Source of the DNA: Dipodascopsis uninucleata var. uninucleata
Lineage: Eukaryota; Ascomycota; Lipomycetes; Lipomycetales; Lipomycetaceae
Direction of reading: 5' to 3'
Assembly (NCBI GenBank): GCA_030568195.1
Contig: JAJLTO010000006.1
Span: 620,001-684,000, forward strand
Length of the DNA: 64,000 bases
Shown here piece after piece: positions 51,948 through 62,716 of this stretch (positions within the stretch are counted from its first letter, which is position 1; each line of letters begins with the position of its first letter). The notes under the pieces are model-generated. The model searched no databases. It was not told the DNA's origin and saw only the letters and a list, made by a program, of their open reading frames with translations. Both the position numbers and the translations under genes were made by a program.

Positions 51948-53159
51948 AGCTAAAATTGAAATTTCTTACTTCTTTGGCTATTTTATTTTTAAGAAGGATA
52001 CTATGTCGATGAGTATTATTACTCTTCGATGACGACCACAGCAAAACACGCTAGTCGGCTGCGAATAAATATATAGATTAGCCCAACCAAATAACGTATC
52101 TATCTAGTGTCCGTTATATTCCGCTCTATTGTCCGTTTTATATTGACAAGCTAGCCTAGTAATTAGGATAATAATGCTGCGTATTGAAATCCGTTCAATT
52201 GTACTAATTAATATCAAGTCCAAGTGAAGCAGATTCTCTTCTATGCAGCCTTAGCTCTGACAAAATCACTGGTCTTAAAACATCGCTGTAGCTCCTATAA
52301 AGCGTAGCTTGATCCTTATATTGCTTATTTCAGCCGTATTCTCTTCGCCGCTTCAAGTGTTAATCAGCTCTTCCTCGGCGGGGTGTAAAATAGGACGCGA
52401 TAATGAGCGATTAGTGAAGTCGAGTTTGGAGTGACTCTTAAATCTTGTACGCTGTGCCACTGACCAGCAAAGCTTGCTTCTGGCTAATGAAAATGGTAGC
52501 CGCCGCTTTAAAATGCAGTCTGGTTAGTTGTAGTGCCAGGAATTAAAAAAGAGTATTTGAGGATGAATTTAGTACAAATAATGCTACTGAAAAATATTAG
52601 AAAGAGAAAAAATGCAGACAATAGGACTGTCTACATCTGCGATGATATCCTTTCTACCTCTTTTCTTCCCGTAGGGATAACTCGGTTCGGTGTAGCTGAG
52701 ATGGAAAACCGTAGCTTAGGTTTAAACAAAGATAGGAAAACAAAAGCAAGTAGACACTCGAAAAAGCAAGCAGTTAGTTAGCGCAAACTCTAAATGTCAA
52801 ACACTTGCTTGAGATATAGTGGACCTCCTACATAAACAGAGCAGTGGGACAGGGCTTAAGGCATATTTGCACGAACATGTGGTGATCTCGACCGTGATTT
52901 AAACTTTTCATATTAACATAGCTCGGTGTGCTTTTTCTTTTCCTCATGGTGCATATTGAAGCAATATCTCAGCTGCATACTTGACGTCATTAAACATGCA
53001 TGAAACTTTAAGACATTTTTAGTTTGCCTCAAAGAAACTTTCATACGGGGCCAGTAACGCTCGTTGAAAGCAGAACACAAATAGCAAGCAAATAAGGTTA
53101 GCAGTCGCCAATTACTTAATATTGCGCTTACTTTGTAAGGTATCCAAAACAAGTAGGCG
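51948..53159. other. Intergenic region, left part of the tRNA-Asp tract
   Basis: No gene is recognised. Small open frames (for example 52533-52781, plus) have no family features. Composition shifts from AT-rich to more mixed after about 52.3 kb. Confidence 0.5.
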
Positions 53160-54700
53160 AATCGCAGATTACGTGGGTATACAGGAATAGCTTCTCGACA
53201 GAACCTATGTTGAAGTCACCGACGCGCCTACTGTATAGAGGGCCCTCCTTTGAGGCCTACTCCTATATATCTGTTAGGCTAGGAAATTACCGCCATACCT
53301 TAGAAGCCGTGGAGGGCAACAGAGTTGGCTGTGTGACGGTGAGAAGAGTAAATGAAGTGGGCTTTGGGGCTCCAAGTAGCATCATGGATATATATGGTCC
53401 GCGGGCTTGTAGAATGCGTTGGACTGAAAGGCAGAGCGCCTCGCTACTTCACTGCGCAAGTTCAGCTGAGGGTTGGCTAGCAGCAATCAAGAAGATTACG
53501 TAGGGTCCGTGTAATAATATATGCAGTTATATATCTTAATAACGGCAATTTGGACTTTTGTTTTTCTAGTTCTTCTAGTTGCTGTAAGTTGTTATTTAGC
53601 ACAGCTGCGTGCAGCTCGTTGCGCGTAGATGGCCTTGCCCCAGCATAGCTCACGGGCGAAATGTTTCAAAAGCGGACAATTGATCAGAGGCGTCGTCCCG
53701 TGTCTACACTGGTAGGGCTGTTACCTAAAAGACCAGCCATGGCCTGTAGTCCGGGCGACCGAGAGTCTGGTTTGTTTAGATCTAGACATGACCTTGCTGC
53801 GGATACTGTTATGGGGTTTCGCGCAATGGTCTACTGGGCGAGCGCCGGTTTTTCTTTATATTGTTTTCGGGCAAGGGGTTTGTTTCCGTTTTCTGTTCCG
53901 TGTCCGTACTCCATATTAGGGAGGGCGCTGGCATACAGCAAAATGCTCATCTAGCTTGTAAACTAGCTTATAGCAAGAGAATACAGGCGCTGTGCAGTGT
54001 AAGATGCGGATTCCATTTCTACGTAGCATGATGAGCTACATTTTGCAGTATTCGCTTCTCTCTTTCGGCGACTTCTAGTGAGAGCATCTAACGCCGTCTA
54101 GCCCTCTTCTCTCCTTTCGTTCTACATGCTCTAGCACTTTGTTTATGCCCGACCCCCACACCGTTCCCCTTTCACTGAGCGTCCCCTCTCAGGGGGGAAG
54201 TTTCTGTAAAACAGCAGCAGCAGCTGTAGACAGTCCGACGACCACGTTACAACGCAGCGAGTCACGCCCTGAAGATGTCCATGTCACTAAGCACGCAGCA
54301 CACTCAGGCGATAGCATCGTTAGCACCATCCGGCTGACAACTTTACTAATAGCAGGACGAAAATGTATTACCAGAACCTATGAGGTCACAGTTCCACAAA
54401 GCGTCTCAAAAACTGGAGGCACAAGCAATATGCTTGCTGGCTCCTCCTACATGTGGTTAGTATAAGGTTTATGACTGCATAGTTTTCATTTTAATAGTGT
54501 TTTGATTTACTTTTGCTTACAGGTCGAAGATTTCATTAAGGTTCGCACTAGCATGCGAGCTACCGCAAAATTACGGCACTACAGAACTACTTGTTCCCTT
54601 AGTACTATGCATGAATATCAAAGATGAGCTGCCGCTGTCTGGCCAGACCTCTGAGGTATGCAGCCGCTTTTCGCGCGCGAGGATCTGTGATTAACCCACG
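53160..54700 (+). pseudogene. Probable decayed cytochrome P450
   Basis: The plus-strand frame from 53207 to 53503 reads like the N-terminal third of a fungal P450: GPSFEAYSYISVRLGNYRHT, then VRRVNEVGFGAPSSIMDIYG. Ascomycete P450s usually have PGP, a helix with RxGNxHxxxxxxHxxYG, then VRVGPNEVSF and SxxDIYG, in this order and spacing. The frame stops soon after (TAG at 53501-53503) and no long continuation is open. Weak later echoes are a LLIAGRKCITRTYE stretch near 54.35 kb, which could be a worn heme-binding loop, and a possible intron with GTATAA-like donor and TTACAG acceptor before 54523. The gene appears non-functional. The N-terminal block is the main support; the extent to 54700 is a guess. 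Confidence 0.5.
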
Positions 54701-55474
54701 ATTTCAAGCGGAGTAGACTACAGAGCAATATCACACAGTCAACAACTTTGTATCGCGCAGTCGTCGAGTGTGAAAAAACTTGTTTTCCTACTACGAGCTT
54801 GCGTTCTCGGGGTGAGTTGTTTGCCTTGTTATGGTTTTTTTTTTTCCGTCGTGCACTCTTTATACCCTACTTGTGTCGGTCTATGTTTCCTTAGGTTTCA
54901 TTTAAGCCTTCCCTATACTTGATCGGTCATCCGCAACTTCTCTAATGCTCGTGTCGCTACCAGATCCTTATCCTGTTGAGACATCCTAGCTATGTACCTG
55001 CAGCTGCATACTATGTAGTCATAGACTAAAGCTACACCGCTCGCTGTGCAGGAGCAAGAAGGGTTTATAATGCGATTTAGTCTGCAACTGTTAAGGGTTT
55101 CGCATTCTCTGGGCTTACTGTTATCCTGTATATTCTCCTTTTCTTTACACAGACTAATCTTCCCTGTGTGCACGTCATTGACCAGGTTGGCTACGCGAAA
55201 ATGATAATAATCATTAATATGCTAATAAATGTACGCCCAATTCAGACAAAAATACAATGGTTTCTCGCGCATACAGCTTCCAAGTACAGCTATCTCTACG
55301 CTATCGTGCAGTTCCCCTCAGCGTAGCATAATTCACTGTAAATGAAAGCACTTGTTATGTCTGGCGACGGTGTATTGTGCAGGTGCAAGGTTGCAAACAC
55401 AGCTTGACGCAAGAAGACTCTTCATGTGACCGCACGCTGTCAAGTGAAAATGTTGTCACTTGCACAACCAGTAG
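54701..55474. other. Intergenic region left of tRNA-Asp
   Basis: No gene recognised. Contains T-rich and mixed-composition stretches and a few short open frames on both strands. Confidence 0.5.
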
Positions 55475-55563
55475 TCGGCAATAGTTTAATGGTCAGAATT
55501 TCCGCCTGTCAGTTGTATAACAGCAGTGCGCGGGAGATCGGGGTTCAATTCCCCGTTGCCGAG
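55475..55563 (+). tRNA. tRNA-Asp (GUC) with a 17-base intron
   Basis: The acceptor stem TCGGCAA (55475-55481) pairs fully with TTGCCGA (55556-55562), followed by discriminator G. The anticodon stem TCCGC/GCGGG encloses the loop CTGTCA...C with anticodon GTC at 55508-55510. A 17-base insertion (about 55512-55528) sits one base 3' of the anticodon, the canonical nuclear tRNA intron position. The T arm CGGGG-TTCAATT-CCCCG carries the B box GGTTCAATTCC. Nine Ts follow at once as a Pol III terminator. Confidence 0.95.
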
Positions 55564-55572
55564 TTTTTTTTT
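55564..55572 (+). terminator. RNA polymerase III terminator of tRNA-Asp
   Basis: A run of nine T residues directly after the tRNA discriminator base. Confidence 0.9.
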
Positions 55573-55870
55573 GGACGCATTGCCCATGGTCCTGGGCTAG
55601 TGTTTTCGCTGGTCAGAGTTCGTCCCAGGGTACTTCTTTTACGGGCAGGGTAATTAATTGTAGATGCTACACAGACAAGTTTGCAGTGGGAAGAGAAAAA
55701 AATATTCAATAGTATAGCAAGCGAATATAGTGTTAGTTCAGGATCGCATCGTTCGCCGACTGAACTGCAAGATTGATCTAGAACGGGAACATTTTTTCCC
55801 AGCTCATCGAGATCCAAAGGAGTTATAGTAGTTTCTATAGTCTTTGATAGTATCGTAATTGATTAGGGAA
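55573..55870. other. Intergenic: tRNA 3' flank and NSP1 promoter
   Basis: About 300 bases with no gene. No TATA box is obvious. Confidence 0.55.
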
Positions 55871-58500
55871 ATGTGTAAGTAATAATTGAAGGTCTAAGAA
55901 AAGTGATCTTGCTGGAGTAATACGCGATTCTGTCCTTTTTGATGTAGGACACGATCTTTAAACGACAATCTCATGTCTGATTTGTTGCTTATATCTTCAG
56001 CCTTCTTCTATACAATCAATCGGGCTGCTGCTATTAAAATATGATGAAGAGAAGCTGACTGTTAGTAATTTTCTAGCATTCTCTTTTGGCGGCGGTGCTT
56101 CATCGCAAAACAACAATAACAACAGCAATAACAACGGTAATGCCAACAGCAATGAGAATAAAGGTAATGCTAATTCTAATATCAGCGTAACAAGTGTTAT
56201 TATGATGGAAGGTGTAACTGATATGTTTTCATTTAGCAGGATTTTCCTTCGGAGGCTTGAATACATCCAATAACTCTGGTGCCCAAGGATCGAGTCCTTT
56301 TGGTGGCTTTGGTAGCAATAATGCTTCATCTGGATTTTCTTTCGGTTCTGCGAATACTTCCGCTTCACCATTTGGCTCTACTGGCACTGCTGTTCCAGCA
56401 ATTTCGACTGGTTCTGCGGCTACCCCCTCTGTCCCTACTTCTTCTGCTTCTCCCTTTGGTGCCTCTTCTGCACCGGGTGGCTTCAGTTTTGGATCTGCTG
56501 CAAATAAACCCAGTACTCCAGTTGCTTCAACCACAGCTGCGTTTGGCTCAACTGCGACAACGACTACCAATCCATCCGCTGGCCAATCTTCAGCCGTCTC
56601 TCCTTTTGGTAACAAGCCGGCTACTGGATTCGGATCTTTTGGTAGTTCGAATACAGCGCCTTCCTTTGGTTCCTTAGGAGGTGCTTCGAATCCGGCTACG
56701 ACATCTGCACCAACCACTAGTTCATTATTTAGTTCTTCGGGATCTGCTCCTACTTCATTCAGCTTCGGATCTCATGCCACTTCTGGCACTAATTCAGCTA
56801 CTCCAAGTGCTGGAACGACGTCGACGACAACTCCTACATTTGGTCAGGCTGCGAGCAAGGCTGCGGGCAGTACTTTTGGGGGTGGAAAATCGCCATTTGG
56901 CGCTGCTACGACATCTGCATCAACATCAACAATATCAACTTCCTCGTCGACGTCACCATTTGGCGGGTTTGGTTCGAAGTCTGCTGGTGGTAGCTCATTT
57001 TCCTTCGGTAATTCTAGTGGATCTTCGACAGTTTCATCTTCAGCAACTACACCCTCTCTATTTAGTTCTGTTATTAGCTCATCTGCCTCTTCGTCGGCTC
57101 CTGCTATAACTCCTACTAGTAAGCCATCATTTGGTTTTGGTACGACTACTACGTCGTCAGCTGCTACATCCGCAGCTGCTTCGACATCTGCTAGTTCGAG
57201 TACTCCCTCATTGTTTGGATCAAAGCCAGTTACGTCCACTCCAATTTTTGGGTCGTCCTCTTCAACTACATCAAGTGGATTCGGTGGGTTTGGTTCATCC
57301 AATTCTGGATCAACTACTTCTACCGCATCCACAACTACAGCTCCTGTTACCACAAGTTCATCCAGTGGCTTTGGCTTTGGCTCTGGCGTTGGCTTTGGCA
57401 CGTCTGCTTCTGGTAGTACATCGACTCCTGCGAGCTCTGCAACATCATCTAGTACAACTGCTTCTGCAGCATCTGCTCCGTCACTTTTCGCGTCATCCAA
57501 GCCTGCCAGCGGAAGTGCACCGACATTTTCTTTTGGCTCAAATGCTACAACAGCGTCTGCTACTCCAACTAGTACGACCACTTCTGCACCGAGCCTCTTC
57601 TCGGCAAGCAAAACTAACTCTTCAACTCCGGCATTTGGAAGCTTGGCCTCTACGGTTACTCCTTCAAGTTCATCTGCATCTACCCCTTCATTATTTTCGT
57701 CTGCTTCAGGTGCAACAACTACTAGCGCACCATCAGTTGCTACTCATACAACATCAAGTGCGTCGCCATTCTCGTTGCAACCAGCTTCCTCGACTGCGGG
57801 AACATCTGCAACAAATGCACCAGATCAAAAGCATTTAGCTGCCTCAACGATTGCTACTGGGCCCACTCCGTCATCTTTAAAAAACAAGTCGATGGAGGAC
57901 ATCATCTCGAAATGGACTACTTCGCTGACTACGTACTCCAAAGAATTTGTTTCACAGGCGGAGGAGATCTCTAAGTGGGACAGAGTACTCGTAGAAAACG
58001 GCGAGAAGATTTCTCAGCTCTTTACTGAAACTGTTCAAGCTGAACAAACACAGACCAAACTAGATCAATTAGTGACATATACCTCAAAGCAGCAAGATGA
58101 TCTAGAAGGAATTCTGGACGCTTATGAAAAGCAAGTGGATGAGATGCTAGCTACTGTTGGCGTGGCTGATGGAATGCAACCCCCAGATGCTGAGCGAGAG
58201 CGAACTTATCAGCTTGCACAGAGAATGAACGAAGAGCTTGACCAAATGGGAAAGAACTTGAGCAGTATGATTGAAGAAATTAACAAGGCATCTGGAACTA
58301 TTAACCGGACTAAAGATGAGGATCCACTCTCTCATATTGTCCGAATCCTCAATGCACATTTATCTAGTCTACAGTGGATAGATGAAAATACAGCGCAGCT
58401 ACAAGATAAAATCAACGAAGTAAAGGTACTTGAATCACAGAGCCGTGATAGGTTAGATGGTGGAGAGTTTTACGATTACAGGTCACGTTACGGTCGATAG
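55871..58500 (+). CDS. NSP1: FG-repeat nucleoporin Nsp1/Nup62
   Basis: A central-channel nucleoporin that lines the pore and binds transport receptors. Exon 1 is only four bases (55871-55874, ATGT, with GTAAGT next), exon 2 is 56077-56163 and exon 3 is 56240-58500; phases agree and give 783 residues starting MSFSFGGGASSQNNNNNSNN. Residues 30-560 carry many FSFG, SPFG, FGGFG and SLF repeats in Ser/Thr/Ala-rich spacers. From about residue 580 the conserved Nsp1 C-terminal coiled coil starts (MEDIISKWTTSLTTYSKEFV, WDRVLVENGEKISQLF, SKQQDDLEGILDAYEKQVDE), which assembles with Nup54/58-type partners. The reading of the first exon depends on one GT-AG intron, but it gives a typical Nsp1 start and the right phase. 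Confidence 0.93.
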
Positions 58501-58698
58501 AGGCATGCTCTGATATCTCTCGAATTGAATATATGATAGTATATTATGACTTAAAATTCAAAATCTTGTGTACTTCTTACATTTACTTTATTATATAGAT
58601 TAAACACAGATTCATCCTTAACTTTAAAATCCTTTTATTCTATATCCAACCTTCCTGAAGAAACTTTTGATACAGACTCTGTAATACACATTAATAAA

Positions 58699-59655
58699 TT
58701 AAGAGAGCTTGCTGCTAAATGGATTAAATTTCTTTCGTTCTTTCAGCTCCTTGATTTTTTCTTGGTCATTCTTGAAGTTCTTGATCAGCTCATTCATTCG
58801 ATCCTTCTTTTGCTGACGAATTTGGAATCTGTAAAAGTCCTTTAGCTCAACCTTTCTAAGCTTCTTCTTTGCTTCTTCTTTCGTAAAGTCATTCGATATT
58901 CCAGCTCCACTACGTCCAACATTTCTAGCAACAGTAACAAATCCATCTTCATCCGGTGTCATTCGCTTCCTTTTAGCCTCTCGTTCTCGCTGAGCTTCTG
59001 TCTTATTAAACTCTGCCATATATGCATCAATCGCATTCTGCAGGATTTCACTATTAACATAGAGCCTACGATGAATTGCCAAATATCTCGCAGTACCACA
59101 TGCTGTAGGATCCTCTGTCCCATCCGTTATCCATTCTATAGGTTGTGCTCGAGTCCTTTTTAGTGCAGAGAGAGCTTTAGCAAATGCTGCTGACTCGGAA
59201 AATGATATGTGTGCCGCACTGCAGGACGGCCAGATTTTTCTTATAGGAGTAAGACTGCTGGTTTTCAGAGAGTCTGTCGTAGGTATTATGATTGAAGAAC
59301 TAGTAGGTGCCTCTAGAAACTTTACTGCAGCTAGCTTAGGGTCCGAGACAGCACATAAAGACGAGAATAATGTCCTAATATGAGAAGTGGTTGCATCTAT
59401 AGGAATATTTGCCATGAAAAATGTGCTGCTTGCGTATTCGGATCCTGAATGGTCATCATGCTTTCGAATATATAGATAATGTGTTGCGCAATTATCGGTT
59501 GCTTCGTCACTGTTCCCTCCAGATCTTGATCTAATGAATGCTGTTTGTGATACTCGCAGAAGAACTGGCACTACAAAATAGCCATTTATAATTAATGGAC
59601 TAGAGTCATATCCTGATGTTCTTTTGATACTTTTCATGTTACTCTTTTTTGCCAT
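58699..59655 (-). CDS. RRP7: Ribosomal RNA-processing protein 7
   Basis: Rrp7 belongs to the UTP-C/CURI set of 40S pre-ribosome factors in the nucleolus. It is a single exon of 318 residues. The N-terminal half has an RRM-like fold (STFFMANIPIDATTSHIRTL) and a long variable insert. Family blocks: FNKTEAQREREAKRKRMTPD, DEDGFVTVARNVGR and the C-terminal KKKLRKVELKDFYRFQIRQQ followed by KDRMNELIKNF. The very basic C-terminus fits rRNA binding. It lies convergent with NSP1, with 198 bases between the stop codons. Confidence 0.92.
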   Translation of the reverse strand: MAKKSNMKSIKRTSGYDSSPLIINGYFVVPVLLRVSQTAFIRSRSGGNSDEATDNCATHYLYIRKHDDHSGSEYASSTFFMANIPIDATTSHIRTLFSSLCAVSDPKLAAVKFLEAPTSSSIIIPTTDSLKTSSLTPIRKIWPSCSAAHISFSESAAFAKALSALKRTRAQPIEWITDGTEDPTACGTARYLAIHRRLYVNSEILQNAIDAYMAEFNKTEAQREREAKRKRMTPDEDGFVTVARNVGRSGAGISNDFTKEEAKKKLRKVELKDFYRFQIRQQKKDRMNELIKNFKNDQEKIKELKERKKFNPFSSKLS

Positions 59656-60303
59656 TTTGGCAATATTTGTAGAATCAATATGCTACGAGAAATCTGTTTT
59701 AAAAAAAATAAATTGCAAAAAAATTTTGGTAATGTATATTCCCAAAGGAAGAGAGGAAAAGATTTTTGATCGAAATGTCCCAAGCAATGAACAAAATACA
59801 AGATCAAAATTATACTATTTTCATGTCAAACTAAGATACAAATAATTATCAGATTCAAGGTCTTTATTTTTTTCTAAAGGTCCTCAGTATTATATAGAGC
59901 TCGGTTATACACAAATCACTATCACTAATTATAAATCAAAGACAGCCCTTAGACATCTATCACAATTTATACTGTACATCCAGGCAGACGGACTGGAACG
60001 GACTGCTTCTTACACCAGCTCGATAACTTAGATAGATAAGATATTCAGGATCATCTTAGAGAAACCAATGGTAATATATATATATATATGTAAACAACAG
60101 AGGAGGTCATGAAAGATTATATGAAATAGTACAGACAAACAGAAACTATCCTAACTAACACCCAAATTGACAACCCATATACACCTTAAAGACTATGGAA
60201 ACAAACATAAAATTAAGTAGAACCTTTTAAACAAAGAGAAGATCCGAAGCATAACAAAGGGATATACTGTTACCAATATAAGAGTGCCGAGCTGGCATTT
60301 TCC
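59656..60303. other. Intergenic between RRP7 and the membrane-anchored protein gene
   Basis: AT-rich, with a short TA repeat near 60.07 kb. It holds the RRP7 promoter (minus strand) and the 3' flank of the next minus-strand gene. No gene is seen. Confidence 0.55.
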
Positions 60304-62460
60304 TCACCAGCGTCGACCGAGAGCGATCTCGGGTCCGATATATGGCCGTGGTCTGAAAAAAGATCTGACGCATACCAATATCCTAAAGTACGCATTAGTA
60401 GCCATAACATAAAATATGCTAGCTGGATGTGTATATACTTACAGAATACCCAGCCATATCGAGGCAATAATTAGTAAGACACCTAGAGCCGAGAAGCCTA
60501 TTATTCGCAGATACACAATGAGGTCACTGTCAAGATCAAAGAGCTGTTCATGAGGTGCTAAGTCTTTATGTTGCTGTTCACTGGGTTCCTTAAAAATAAG
60601 CTGTTCCGCCTCTTCTTCGGTAGAACAACTGCCCATTTTATCTTCTAATACACTTATTTGTTCTCGGGCATTTTGAAGTTCTGCTTTTAAGAACTCAAGA
60701 TTCCTAAGCATGCGCTCTGCGCCATTAAGATCAGATTCAACTGTCATTTCAGTTGTGTCACCATCCGCTATTGATTGCGATTCTCGCATCTTAGGTGGTG
60801 ACTCTAAAGGCTCATTCGTGAACTTCCCATATTCTCCTTCTTGAGATTCATTTATCTGCGGAGGAGAGTTCATACATCTAGATAGATCTTTCAGAATTTT
60901 ATGTGGAGATACAAATTTATTCAATTGTGTATCGTTAAGCCGATGATCGTCGGCATCAGGACCAGTGAATACCTGTTGATTCTTCAATGAGATCTCCGGA
61001 ATATTCGACTGCACTTCATCTTTATTATAAAGCATGCCTGATTTCATTCGTTTTGACGGTATTCTATTGCCGCTATTAATATCCATAGGTGTTGGGTTAA
61101 TGTCATTGCTCTTTGATTTAAAATAATCAGCCTTATCGCTAGCCTCCAGTCTTATATCTTCGTTAGGGCCGTTGCTGATAGCCTTATCATCATTTATAGG
61201 ATCAAAATTCATGTTGGGTGATCTTGAGAGTGATCTTTGAGCAAGAAATTTGCTATAGTCGGATTTTGGCAGCTCGGATTTTGACGGTTTCAAGTCGATA
61301 GGCGAGAAAGGCGCGCCAAGCTTTTTCCAAATCTCGCTATAGTCTGTGACAGGTGGTAATTTTTCATCAGTAGAATTGTTCTCGGCGACTTTTGACCACT
61401 CTTTTAGACTTGCTGATAAGCGGATTGCCTTTTGAGAAGAATTATTGTTGCTGCTACTTCCAGAAGCACTATTTAGACTTCTTTCAGTAGGAGTTGGCGA
61501 CTGAGATGGTGATGTTATACCCTTGTTCGATACCCTTGAGCGACTACTTTTTGCTTTCAAAAAAGAAGGCAGTTTGGACTCATAAGATTTTGGCGAGGTG
61601 ACGGCTGATGGCGGGCTAGATGTCAACTTCGCAATTCGCTACCATTCATTATAGTTAGTACCCTGTATGAGAAGTAAATAATCATTTCACATACCTCCGC
61701 ATCTTTCTGAGCTTCATCCCAGGTTGTGCTCACATGTCTATTAGAATCTCTTGCTTCAGGAGACTTTGGTTCAGCATAATCAATAACATCTAATTCATCA
61801 TCAATACTGTCTCTATAGGATTCAGATATATGGTTCTTCTCGTCATCGAAGCTATTAGTATTTTGATTGCTATCGAATCCTTTTCTATTAGTATACGAAA
61901 AGCCTCCTTTTAAACTGCCACCGGTAACAAGTGCTAGGGGACTATTGTTCTTCAGCGCACCAAGTCCTAGACTGTATCTAGGACTCGTGTTAAACTTTTG
62001 CGAGCCGCCAGTTACACCACCACGCTTTGGAGTCGAGCAGGCGAGGGGACTTTCCGAGCTTATCGGCGACATTGGAGAGCCAAAAGATGGCATAGTAATT
62101 GACGATTCCTGGCGAGTCTCGGTATCTGGTAACTCATTAATAGAAATCAGTTATTAACCAAACTCATACTTGTATATTCTATTTTGATTGTAACGCTCTC
62201 GTACTATCCTTCTGTTGCAAATACATTTCATAATATATTATCAGCTTCTACACACCTTTATTTACCATCTGAATATCAGAATTAGGCTCTTCTTTTGAGA
62301 GGGTGTCACTCTCCGAGTCATTTATGCTCGGTTGATACCCATTAGACATTGTTGCCATCTCTAGTCGATTTAAATCATATATATCTTTGTCTGTTTTGGT
62401 TTGTTGTCCTGGATCATTATTACCGTCCTGGCTAGGTGGGTTAATGGCTGGCACCAACAT
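60304..62460 (-). CDS. Unrecognised protein with coiled coil and C-terminal membrane anchor
   Basis: Exons in transcript order: 62460-62256, 62125-61695, 61638-60443 and 60382-60304. The phases agree and give 636 residues. The first 550 residues are Ser/Pro/Asn/Asp-rich and look disordered, with repeated Ser-Pro pairs (SPMSPISSESP, SPSQSPTPTERS) that suggest cyclin-dependent kinase targets. A short coiled coil follows (ERMLRNLEFLKAELQNAREQ), then a hydrophobic segment that spans the last splice (IIGFSALGVLLIIASIWLGI) and a basic tail FFRPRPYIGPEIALGRRW. This layout fits a tail-anchored ER or nuclear-envelope protein. I do not recognise a family. The gene is divergent from the CENP-H-like gene, 256 bases away. 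Confidence 0.7.
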
Positions 62461-62627
62461 AACCTATCTCCTTTGAATAATGAAGTCAAATTATTATTAC
62501 TTGCTATAGACTAGATACGTATTGACAATAAGATCTTCCTCGGCTCCACTCCGAAGTCAGCTCGCCAGGTATCTTGTGATGAAAGATTCCTCGCGTGTTG
62601 CTCTGCTTAAACAAAAACGGCGGATCT

Positions 62628-62699
62628 ATGATAGCCACACCATTTCAGCCACATGATGTGGCTGAAATGCTTTCATTATTGGAAGCGCGTCGCTTGTAG
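62628..62699 (+). other. Upstream open reading frame before the CENP-H-like gene
   Basis: A 23-codon frame (ATG at 62628, TAG at 62697-62699; MIATPFQPHDVAEMLSLLEA...) ends 17 bases before the main ATG. It contains a perfect palindrome at 62641-62669. It may act as a uORF, or be a misread upstream part of the gene. Confidence 0.4.
62641..62669. repeat. Perfect 14-base inverted repeat with 1-base spacer
   Basis: Arms CATTTCAGCCACAT and ATGTGGCTGAAATG are exact reverse complements around a single G. It could be a dimer-binding site in DNA or a stable hairpin in the mRNA leader. Confidence 0.85.
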
Positions 62700-62716
62700 G
62701 AATTCTAGAGTCGTGA

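Noticed and set aside
56844-57611. Long antisense open frame (about 255 codons) opposite NSP1
   Set aside because: It is acidic and Pro/Val-rich low complexity, created by the FG-repeat codons of NSP1 on the other strand. NSP1 has clear family motifs; this frame has none.
60070-60090. Short TA repeat as a possible replication or mobile-element signal
   Set aside because: Simple AT-rich microsatellite, common in such intergenic DNA; no further elements nearby.
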